Origin: AC-32 sp045806105
Lineage (GTDB): Bacteria; Actinomycetota; Thermoleophilia; Gaiellales; Gaiellaceae
Direction: 5' to 3'
DNA length: 21,614 nucleotides
Assembly (NCBI GenBank): GCA_045806105.1
Contig: JBJMJY010000052.1
Coordinates: 1 to 21,614, forward strand
Part shown: positions 1 to 6,938 of the stretch, one piece after another
Position numbering within the stretch: the stretch's first letter is position 1
Layout of the letters: each line of letters starts with the position of its first letter
Translations under genes and position numbers: made by a program
The notes under the pieces: model-generated
What the model was told of the DNA's origin: nothing
The model's input: the letters and a program-made list of their open reading frames with translations, nothing else
The model's database searches: none

Positions 1-782
1 TAGATCACCGTGCCGATGAACTGCTCGCTCGTGATCAGGTCGGGCGCGATGTAGTCGCCGAGCGTCAACGAGAAGGTGAAGATCGAGCCCGCGACGACGG
101 CCGGAAACGCGAGCGGCAGCGTCACCCGCCGGAACGTCCGCAGGGAACGTCCGCCGAGGTCGGCGGAGGCTTCGAGCAGCGAGTCGGGGATGCGCTCGAG
201 CCCGGCGTAGATCGGCAGGACCATGAACGGCAGCCACAGGTACGTGAAGACGAGCCAGAGGCCCACTTCCGAGTAACCCTGTAACGAGAGCCCGAGCGGG
301 TCGAGCGCCCAGTTCAGAACCCCGGCACCCGAGAGGATCGTCCGCCACGCGTACGCCTTGACGAGGTAGCTCGCCCAGAGCGGCATCAGCACGGCGACGA
401 CGAGCAGGTTCCGGGCCCGCGGCGAGGCGACCCGCGCCATGTAGTACGCGATCGGGAACGCGAGCACGGCATCCGCGAGGGTGACGAGCCCGGCCATCCT
501 GACCGTGCGCCAGGCGACGTCGCGGTAGACGGGCTGGTCGAAGATCCGGCGGAAGTTGTCCAGCGTGTACGTGTGGACGACCTGGGACGTGAAGGGGTCG
601 ACGTTCCAGACCGCCGCGAGCAGGAGCACGACGAGCGAGCCCAGATACACGACGAGCAGCCAGCCGAGGGGCAGAGCGAGCAGCAGCGCGAGGCTCAGCC
701 ACGGGTGGTCGTAGAAGAAGCGCGACAGCCGCCGCCCCGCGGACTCACGGGGCGGCGGCTGCTCGTACGGGACCGAGGTCAC
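1..782 (-). CDS. ABC transporter permease, PotB type (partial, C-terminus beyond window)
   Basis: Inner-membrane permease subunit of an ABC importer for a polyamine-like solute. Reading from a GTG at 782 gives 260 codons without a stop to the window edge. A short cytoplasmic N-terminus (MTSVPYEQPPPRESAG) is followed by a hydrophobic helix (LALLLALPLGWLLVVYLGSL), an extracytoplasmic stretch and several further membrane segments. The EAA-loop motif that docks on the ATPase is visible as EASADLGGRSLRTFRRVTLP. PotB-family proteins are usually about 280-310 residues, so perhaps the last 30-50 are missing. The start lies 10 nt after the binding-protein stop codon. GAAGG directly abuts the GTG, so ribosome binding looks poor and translational coupling is likely. 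A strong hairpin covers codons 8-19. The family call is confident; the substrate is inferred from the binding protein. Confidence 0.9.
   Translation of the reverse strand, partial: MTSVPYEQPPPRESAGRRLSRFFYDHPWLSLALLLALPLGWLLVVYLGSLVVLLLAAVWNVDPFTSQVVHTYTLDNFRRIFDQPVYRDVAWRTVRMAGLVTLADAVLAFPIAYYMARVASPRARNLLVVAVLMPLWASYLVKAYAWRTILSGAGVLNWALDPLGLSLQGYSEVGLWLVFTYLWLPFMVLPIYAGLERIPDSLLEASADLGGRSLRTFRRVTLPLAFPAVVAGSIFTFSLTLGDYIAPDLITSEQFIGTVI
727..760 (-). promoter_or_regulatory. Perfect 13-bp stem-loop at the 5' end of the permease gene
   Basis: Positions 727-739 (AGCCGCCGCCCCG) are the exact reverse complement of 748-760, with an 8-nt loop. The stem is almost all G and C. It lies 33 nt after the stop codon of the binding-protein gene and inside the first 20 codons of the permease. 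In several importer operons a stem-loop at this junction protects the binding-protein mRNA and lowers permease expression; that role is inferred here. No T-run follows, so complete termination is less likely. Confidence 0.7.
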
Positions 783-792
783 CTTCGGGTCT

Positions 793-1994
793 CTACCCGC
801 GGATCTCCGTCCAGGCGTTCACCCAGTCCTGCTGGGTCTTGCAGGTGCCTCCCTTGCCGCCGCAGTCGGCGGTCGGGGTCGTCCAGTAGTAGACGTCCTT
901 CCACCAGCTCTCGTCGTTCGTGTGCAAGGCCGTGCAGAAGTTCTTGTCCGTCGTGAAGGAGCAGGCCTTCGGGTTCGACGGCGCCTCGCCGAACCACTCG
1001 GCGACCTTGGCGTTCGCCTTCGGCGAGATGATGTAGTTCATCCAGAGGTACATGCAGTTCGGGTGGGCGGCCTTGGAGTAGATCATCCAGGTGTCGGACC
1101 ACCCCGTGGTGCCTTCCTTCGGCTTGATCGCCGCGACCGGCTTCTTGTCGCCCTTGAGAATGTTCTCCTGGTACGGCCAAGTCGTCCCGATCACGACGTC
1201 CTTGTTGGCGTACGACTGGATCTGCTTCGCGTAGTCGGCCCACCACTCGCCGACGTTCGGCTTCAGGCTCTTGAGCAGGCTCACGGCCGCGGTGAACTGC
1301 TCGTCGTTGAGCTGGTACGGATTGTCGATGCCGAGGTCGGGATTCGTCGCCTTGAGGTAGAGGGCGGCGTCCGCGATGAAGATCGAGTCGTCGTAGATCG
1401 AGATCTTCTTCTTGACCGTCGAGCTCGGCTTCCAGATCGCCGACCAGCTCGTCGGCGCCGGGGTCACGACGTCGCTCCGCCACATCAGCAGGTTCGGGCC
1501 GCGGCCGTGCGGTACGCCGTAGGCCTGGCCGTCCATTGAGTTGTAGTCCTGGTTCTTCAGCCCCTGCGAGACGTCGGCGTAGTTCGGGATCAGGTCGGTG
1601 TTGACGGGCGCGACGTCGCCGCGCTTCATCAGCCGGACGCTTGCGTTGCCGGAGGCCGAGACGCCGTCGTACTGCCCTGTCGAGAGCAGGTCGATCATGT
1701 CGTCGGAGGTCGCTCCGTCCTTGCTCACGACCTTGCAGCCCGTCTGCTGCGTGAACGTCTTCGCCCAGGACTTGTCCGCGTAGCCGGCCCAGATGACCAG
1801 GTCGACCTCGCCCTCGTCCTTCGCCTTCGACTTGACTTCGTCGAGCGACGAGCCGAGGCCGGCGATCTCCGTGCTCGCCTCGCCGCCGCCGCTACTGCTG
1901 CTACTGCTGCCGCCACACCCTGCCGCGACGACAGCGAGGGCGCCGACGACCAGGGCCGCTGCGGCCCAGCCGACGACCCGCCACTGATGCTTTC

Positions 1995-1998
<4 letters not shown>
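793..1998 (-). CDS. Extracellular solute-binding lipoprotein, PotD (spermidine/putrescine) type
   Basis: Lipid-anchored substrate-binding protein of the ABC importer, 401 residues. The ATG at 1998 is chosen because it begins a lipoprotein signal peptide (MRKHQWR, hydrophobic stretch, then VVAAGC with Cys28 as lipidation site) and has a strong Shine-Dalgarno, GGAAGGAG, just upstream. A longer frame to 2055 would put about 19 charged residues before the signal. After Cys28 comes a Ser/Gly linker, then a PotD-like fold with conserved-looking segments such as WAGYADKSW, YDGVSASGNASVRLM, VAPVNTDLIPNY and YGVPHGRGPNLLMW. The ATG overlaps the ATPase stop codon (ATGA), indicating translational coupling. 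Lipobox position -3 is Ala, slightly off consensus. A polyamine ligand is the family default; related proteins bind other small organic cations or unknown solutes, so the ligand is not settled. Confidence 0.88.
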
Positions 1999-3032
<1,034 letters not shown>

Positions 3033-3085
3033 GCCGTCCCCGGGCCGCGGCTCGGCTCGCTCCTGCAATGACACCGGCCCCGCGA

Positions 3086-3250
3086 TTATCGCCGGTCCGT
3101 CGACATCCTTTCCGGAGAGCACGACTGCGGCTCGCCCTCGCAGCAGCCGAGCTTGAAGCGGCACCTCGAGCACTGCCAGGTCTGGTGCCGCCATTCCATC
3201 GCGGCTCCGCAGCGCAGACAGCGCTCGCCGGTGTCCTGCTTGGCGTCCAG
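3086..3250 (-). CDS. Small zinc-ribbon protein (start codon unresolved)
   Basis: On the minus strand a frame ending in TAA at 3088-3086 encodes CLRCGAAMEWRHQTWQCSRC, followed by RFKLGCCEGEPQSC. Two CxxC pairs 12 residues apart, then a CC and one more Cys, give seven cysteines in 34 residues, with Trp/His spacing typical of a compact zinc ribbon. Actinobacterial genomes carry small proteins of this look; I do not know a defined function. Start codon: the frame is open well upstream into the BON gene but contains no ATG, GTG or TTG before the first CxxC. The first ATG (3199) would remove one Cys pair. The limit given is a CTG at 3250 (54 residues), a guess. It lies between the BON gene (stop at 3280) and the ATPase start (3032) on the same strand, so probably co-transcribed. 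Confidence 0.65.
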   Translation of the reverse strand: MDAKQDTGERCLRCGAAMEWRHQTWQCSRCRFKLGCCEGEPQSCSPERMSTDRR

Positions 3251-3279
3251 GCGGGCGACGCTAGCCGCCAGCCCGGACG

Positions 3280-3720
3280 CTACTGGTGCATCGGGGCCGG
3301 CTCGCCCGGCGTGTGGAGCAGGCTCTCGACGTCCTGCACGCCCTGCACCTTGCGCGCCTTCGAGACGAGCTCCTCGATCATCTCGGAGGACTCGACCTCG
3401 CCGCGCAGCACGACCCTGCCGTCCTCGGCGTTGACGTTGATCTGGCCCTTGGGCACCTCCGCGTCGCGGAAGATCTCGGTCTCGACCTTGCGCGCGAGGG
3501 TCACGTCGTCGGGCTGCGGCTTCGGCTCCTCACGCAGGTGCGTGGCCTTGGCGGCCAGCCCGCGTGCCTGCGAGCTCGCGCGGCCGGCCAGCCTGCCGCC
3601 CTGCCGGCGGCTGATTCCGCCGAGGCGCTTGATGGCGTTCTTCCGCCGCGACCTGCCGTTCTGCGGGTCGAAGAAGTACGCCAGAGCGGCGCCGAGGGCG
3701 GCAAAACGAAGACTCTTCAT
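3280..3720 (-). CDS. BON-domain protein with membrane-anchor-like N-terminus
   Basis: 146 residues. The ATG at 3720 has an excellent Shine-Dalgarno (AGGAGGACCGAG-ATG). The N-terminus MKSLRFAALGAALAYFFDPQNGRSRRKNAIK joins a short hydrophobic stretch to a YFFDPxxGRxRR motif common in small actinobacterial membrane or envelope proteins. A basic Ala/Gly/Arg-rich linker follows. Residues of about 75-138 form a BON domain (VTLARKVETEIFRDAEVPKG, then INVNAEDGRVVLRGEVES and VQGVQDVESLL), the alpha/beta fold found in OsmY-type stress proteins and thought to bind phospholipid or interact at membranes. In this organism it may be an envelope or stress protein; that is inference. Downstream on the same strand are the zinc-ribbon frame and the importer operon. 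Its own promoter was not identified. Confidence 0.85.
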   Translation of the reverse strand: MKSLRFAALGAALAYFFDPQNGRSRRKNAIKRLGGISRRQGGRLAGRASSQARGLAAKATHLREEPKPQPDDVTLARKVETEIFRDAEVPKGQINVNAEDGRVVLRGEVESSEMIEELVSKARKVQGVQDVESLLHTPGEPAPMHQ

Positions 3721-3764
3721 CTCGGTCCTCCTGGTCGGTGAACCGAGAGCCTAGGCGATGTGGG

Positions 3765-4055
3765 TCAATCGCCCCAGTCGAAGTCGCGCGAGCGGCTCCA
3801 GAGGCCCTCGGCCTCCGGCTCCGACTCTTCGGTCGGCCACGCGAGGGGCTGCCGCTCGGTCGTGATGGCCGACTCGTCGCCGTCCATCGTCTCCTCGATG
3901 CGGGCCTGCTCCTCGGTCTTGAACAGGGGGTGGTTCTCGAAGGGGTCCTCGGACTTGTAGCGGTCGAGCGGCAGCTCGTGCTCGAGGTCCGAGTTCTTCT
4001 GCTTCAGCTCGAGATGGTCCTGAATGACTTGTGCAAACAGCGAAGACGTCTCCAC
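3765..4055 (-). CDS. Conserved-looking acidic hypothetical protein, 96 residues
   Basis: GTG start at 4055 with AGGAG nine bases upstream; the stop TGA is at 3767-3765. The product begins METSSLFAQVIQDHLELKQK and has PLDRYKSEDPFENHPLF in the middle, followed by a Glu/Asp-rich tail ending in RSRDFDWGD. No signal peptide, membrane segment or catalytic motif is visible. The first 30 residues could form an amphipathic helix; the rest looks loosely structured and acidic. I do not recognise a function. It lies between the diguanylate cyclase and the BON gene on the same strand. A TACAAT hexamer upstream could be its own promoter -10 element. Good ribosome binding site and natural composition make it a real gene in my view. 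Confidence 0.75.
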   Translation of the reverse strand: METSSLFAQVIQDHLELKQKNSDLEHELPLDRYKSEDPFENHPLFKTEEQARIEETMDGDESAITTERQPLAWPTEESEPEAEGLWSRSRDFDWGD

Positions 4056-4096
4056 CGGCGGTGCTCCTCCCGTGGTGTTCGTTGGGGCAGCGCGCG

Positions 4097-4102
4097 ATTG
4101 TA
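4097..4102 (-). promoter_or_regulatory. Candidate -10 element (TACAAT) for the 96-residue protein gene
   Basis: Read on the minus strand, the hexamer matches TATAAT at five of six positions and stands out from GC-rich surroundings. It lies between the diguanylate cyclase stop and the GTG at 4055, which would give a leader of about 35 nt carrying the AGGAG ribosome binding site. No convincing -35 hexamer is visible 16-18 bp upstream, so this is a moderate candidate only. Confidence 0.4.
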
Positions 4103-4128
4103 ACGGCTAGACCCGCGAATAGCAGCGA

Positions 4129-5898
4129 TTATGCGTGACGGGTCCGCGGTCGCGCGGTCACGACCCGGTTCTTGCCCGCACGCTTGGCCTCGTAGAGGGC
4201 GCCGTCCGCCGCGGCGACGAGCGCGTCGCCGGCCGCCGCCTCCGGGAACGCGGCGACGCCGAGGCTGACCGTCACGTGGATGCGCGTGCCGTCGGGGGCG
4301 AGGATGATCCGGTCCTGCAGCGCGACGCGCGTCCGCTCGGCGAGGCGGGCTGCGCCGTCGAGGTCGGTGCCCGGGAGGACGATCGCGAACTCCTCGCCGC
4401 CCCAGCGCGCGGGCAGGTCGATCTCGCGGACCGACTCGCGCAGCGACTCCGCGAACTCGACGAGCACGCCGTCCCCCACGGGGTGGCCGAAGCGGTCGTT
4501 GACGGTCTTGAAGTTGTCGAGGTCGGCGAGCACGAACGCGATCGAGCCGCCGAAGCGCTCGGCCCGCATCAGCTCGCTCGCCAGCGCCTCCTCGCAGTGG
4601 CGGCGGTTCGCCAGGCCGGTGAGCATGTCGACGAGCGCCTGCCGCGCGACGATCCGGTGCAGGCGCGCGTTCTCGAGCGCGATCGCCGCGTGGGCGACGA
4701 GGGTCGCCGCTGTGCGGCGCTGCTCGACGGTGAAGCCTCGGCCCGAGAGCGTGAGCGTGCCGAAGCTCTGCCGGCCCGCCGTGAGCGGCAGCTCGAAGGT
4801 CTCGCCGCGATCGGACAGCGTCCCCGACTGGACGATCTCACCGCCGAGGCCGACGACGAGCCCGCCGGTGGCGCCGGTCGTCTCCACCACCGTCTCGACG
4901 ATCACGCGCAGGAGCTGGTCGACGTCATGCGTGGCGGCGAGCGCCTCGCCGAAGCGGACGGTCGCATCGCGCACCCTGGCGCGCTCGGCATCGAGCTCCT
5001 CCAGCCGGGCCTCGAGCTGGTCCGCCATCTCGTTGAACGCGAGCCCGAGGCGGCCGAACTCGTCCCGCCCTTGGACCTCGACGCGGCGGTCGAGCCTCCC
5101 GCGCGCGATCGCGTTCGCGGCGTTCGCGAGGCGGCCGAGGGAGTCGACGATCGAGCGGCCGACGACGTAGGCGACGACCGCGACGAGCAGGAGCGAGAGG
5201 AGCAGGCCGACCACGAGCCGCTTGTCGGCCGTCGCGACTGCGTCATCGATCTGCTCCTGCGGGCCGAGCAAGGCAAGAGCCGGTTCGTGGGCCCCGCGCT
5301 GCAGGCTCGCGGCGAGTGCCCGGTAGCGATCGTTCCCTGCGTCGACCGTCTGCGCCCGCGGCGGCGCCGGCACGGCGGCGCCGCGCAGCGCGGCGGGACC
5401 GGCCGCAACGCGGCCGCGGTCGAGCACGACCAACTCGTCCTCGCTCTCGAGCGCGACCCGCGCGCTCAGCTCGTCGAGCGACGACGACGCCAGCGGCACT
5501 CCGGCGACGAGCCTTCCCGCCGGACCGCTCCCGGCCACGATCGAGATCGCGGTCCTCGGGCCGATCATCTGCTCCGGCCCGAGGGAGAAGCTCCGCGTCT
5601 CGAGCCGCACGCCCCGGCGCTCGTTCACCAGGCGGCGCAGCTCTCGCCGGTCGCCGCGCTGCAGCGCCTGCTGGAACGGTGGCGACTGCGCGAGGCGCTG
5701 AGCCCGCTTGCCGGCGGCAGACAACTCGGTCCTGTAGGAGGCGAGAACGGCGCTCAGTTCGGCTTTCAGGCGCACGTCGACGCGCCGCGTCTCGCTACGG
5801 CTCGTTACCGAATGGAGCGCCCAACCTGCCGCTCCCAGGGGCAGCAGCGAGAGGAGCAGGAAGTAGGCGACGAGCTTGAGCTTGAAGCTCATGGGCAT
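4129..5898 (-). CDS. Membrane-bound diguanylate cyclase (sensor-HAMP-GAF-GGDEF)
   Basis: 589 residues; makes cyclic di-GMP from two GTP. Layout: transmembrane helix 1 at about 8-29; an extracytoplasmic sensor region to about 225, of unrecognised fold; transmembrane helix 2 at about 227-248; HAMP at about 248-300 (VDSLGRLANAANAIARGRLD, then DEFGRLGLAFNEMADQLE); a GAF-like domain at about 310-412; and a GGDEF domain at about 420-582. The active-site motif is GGEEF (500-504), a catalytically competent variant. An RxxD inhibitory I-site (REID, 491-494) lies exactly five residues before it, so product feedback inhibition is expected. Other GGDEF landmarks are DMLTGLANRR, DLDNFKTVND and GHPVGDG. 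No EAL or HD-GYP domain is attached. ATGs at 5898 and 5892 are both possible starts; neither has a strong Shine-Dalgarno. The gene diverges from the proline-rich secreted gene. The sensed signal is unknown. Confidence 0.93.
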   Translation of the reverse strand: MPMSFKLKLVAYFLLLSLLPLGAAGWALHSVTSRSETRRVDVRLKAELSAVLASYRTELSAAGKRAQRLAQSPPFQQALQRGDRRELRRLVNERRGVRLETRSFSLGPEQMIGPRTAISIVAGSGPAGRLVAGVPLASSSLDELSARVALESEDELVVLDRGRVAAGPAALRGAAVPAPPRAQTVDAGNDRYRALAASLQRGAHEPALALLGPQEQIDDAVATADKRLVVGLLLSLLLVAVVAYVVGRSIVDSLGRLANAANAIARGRLDRRVEVQGRDEFGRLGLAFNEMADQLEARLEELDAERARVRDATVRFGEALAATHDVDQLLRVIVETVVETTGATGGLVVGLGGEIVQSGTLSDRGETFELPLTAGRQSFGTLTLSGRGFTVEQRRTAATLVAHAAIALENARLHRIVARQALVDMLTGLANRRHCEEALASELMRAERFGGSIAFVLADLDNFKTVNDRFGHPVGDGVLVEFAESLRESVREIDLPARWGGEEFAIVLPGTDLDGAARLAERTRVALQDRIILAPDGTRIHVTVSLGVAAFPEAAAGDALVAAADGALYEAKRAGKNRVVTARPRTRHA

Positions 5899-5968
5899 TC
5901 ACAATTTAGGGTGACCGCAGATCCCGCCGATACCATGAACTAATGGATCGGCAGAAGACGGGAAGCTG

Positions 5969-6745
5969 ATGAGCAGGGGTCTCGCAATTCTTGCGACGGC
6001 AGCGGTCACGGGGTCCGCCTTTGCGGCCGCCGTGACGCTTCCTACCTTGGTGACGCTCGGCACCGATTCCCCGCCGGAGTCGCTCGCGCTGCCGCCGGGG
6101 ACCGGCAACCGTCCGGTCACGGTAGTCAAGGCCGCGCCACTCCCGTCGCTTCACGCGCGCGCGCGCGGCAAGAAAGCCCGCGGCGCTGCCACTCCCCTCC
6201 CGACCGGCGCAGCTGCCGTGGTCGCGACCTCGCGCTCCTCCGCGTCGGGCCAGCCGACCACGTCGAATGGACGCACGACGGCGCCCACGCCCGGCTCGCC
6301 GCGGCCGACCCCGCCGCCGCCTGCGGCTCCTCCGCCCGCGGCTCCGCCTCCCCCACCGCCTCCGCCTCCTCCCCCGCCGCCCCCTCCGCCTCCGCCTCCT
6401 CCACCGCCCCCTCCACCGCCACCTCCACCTCCACCGCCCCCGCCACAGCCTCCTCCGCCGCCGCCTCCGCCTGCGACGAGGTTCCCGCCGCCGCCTCCCC
6501 CGTACGGACCGAGGGGCCACGCCTACGGGCACTACAAGCCAAAGCACCAGCCCGGTCCGCCGCCCAAGCCGGATGCCAACGTGCCGCCGAAGCACGACGC
6601 GCCGCCGAAGCACGACGCGCCGCCGAAGCACGATCCACCGCCGTCAAGCGGAGGGCGCGGCGGCGATTACGGCGACCACGGGCAGGGCGATCATGGCGAG
6701 GGCCACGGCAACAACGGCGGCGGCGGCAAGGGCTCGAAGCGCTAG
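5969..6745 (+). CDS. Secreted proline-rich protein with His-rich C-terminal tail
   Basis: 258 residues. The N-terminus (MSRGLAILATAAVTGSAFAAAVTLPTL) looks like a signal peptide or single membrane anchor. A Ser/Thr/Ala/Pro-rich segment leads to a run of 34 consecutive prolines (codons at 6344-6445), then Gln and eight more prolines. After PYGPRGHAYGHYKPKHQ come three PPKHDx repeats and a tail rich in Gly, Asp and His (GDYGDHGQGDHGEGHGNN). The C-terminal third carries about nine histidines, suggesting metal binding or surface interaction; that is inference. A long polyproline helix would act as a rigid spacer, perhaps crossing the cell wall. No catalytic domain is visible. The ribosome binding site (GGGAAG, close to the ATG) is modest. 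It is divergently arranged from the diguanylate cyclase, 70 bp apart, so control could be shared. I do not recognise a family. Confidence 0.7.
   Translation: MSRGLAILATAAVTGSAFAAAVTLPTLVTLGTDSPPESLALPPGTGNRPVTVVKAAPLPSLHARARGKKARGAATPLPTGAAAVVATSRSSASGQPTTSNGRTTAPTPGSPRPTPPPPAAPPPAAPPPPPPPPPPPPPPPPPPPPPPPPPPPPPPPPPPQPPPPPPPPATRFPPPPPPYGPRGHAYGHYKPKHQPGPPPKPDANVPPKHDAPPKHDAPPKHDPPPSSGGRGGDYGDHGQGDHGEGHGNNGGGGKGSKR
6584..6637 (+). repeat. Three tandem 18-bp repeats encoding PPKHDx
   Basis: The unit CCGCCGAAGCACGACGCG occurs at 6584-6601 and 6602-6619 exactly, and at 6620-6637 with changes only in its last four bases. It encodes PPKHDA, PPKHDA, PPKHDP within the proline-rich secreted protein. 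The near identity at DNA level suggests recent tandem duplication or slippage. Confidence 0.9.
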
Positions 6746-6755
6746 TCTGCGGCCC

Positions 6756-6938
6756 GTGGCTCGCCTCCCTTTCAAGGGCGCCGGTCCGATCGGCGTCGCG
6801 CTGACTGCCTGGGATATCTGGCGCCGCATTCCCAAGCAGCACCGGAAGACGATCGTGCGCCAGGCCCGCAAGCACGGGCCGAAGGTCGCAGCCGCGGTGA
6901 TCGCACGGCGACAGCGCCGCCGCCCCCCGCGGGTCTAG
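6756..6938 (+). CDS. Small basic hypothetical protein, 60 residues
   Basis: GTG at 6756, 10 nt after the stop of the proline-rich gene. The product starts MARLPFKGAGPIGVALTAWD, continues with IWRRIPKQHRKTIV, and ends in an Arg-rich tail (ARRQRRRPPRV). A short hydrophobic stretch (GPIGVALTAWDIW) is followed by a strongly basic helix, so membrane-surface or nucleic-acid association is possible. No known domain is recognised. The frame is open far upstream, but that part reads through the proline-rich gene out of frame and is not believed. The TAG stop at 6936-6938 overlaps the oppositely oriented TAG of the dehydrogenase gene. There is no clear Shine-Dalgarno, so coupling to the upstream gene is likely. 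Natural amino-acid composition supports a real gene. Confidence 0.6.
   Translation: MARLPFKGAGPIGVALTAWDIWRRIPKQHRKTIVRQARKHGPKVAAAVIARRQRRRPPRV

Noticed and set aside
3033..3194. 54-residue N-terminal extension of the importer ATPase
   Set aside because: Lacks family similarity and overlaps the zinc-ribbon frame, which has far stronger coding evidence.
5356..5392. Repeated GGCGGCGCCG words inside the diguanylate cyclase gene
   Set aside because: Falls in Ala/Gly/Pro codons of the sensor region and is explained by GC-rich codon use.
4135..5943. 602-codon open frame on the plus strand, antisense to the diguanylate cyclase
   Set aside because: Arg/Asp/Ala-rich translation without domains; explained by high third-position GC of the real minus-strand gene.
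6301..6480. Repetitive CCTCCGCC-like tract, considered as a CRISPR or non-coding satellite
   Set aside because: No spacer/repeat periodicity; reads as uninterrupted proline codons within an open frame with a signal peptide.
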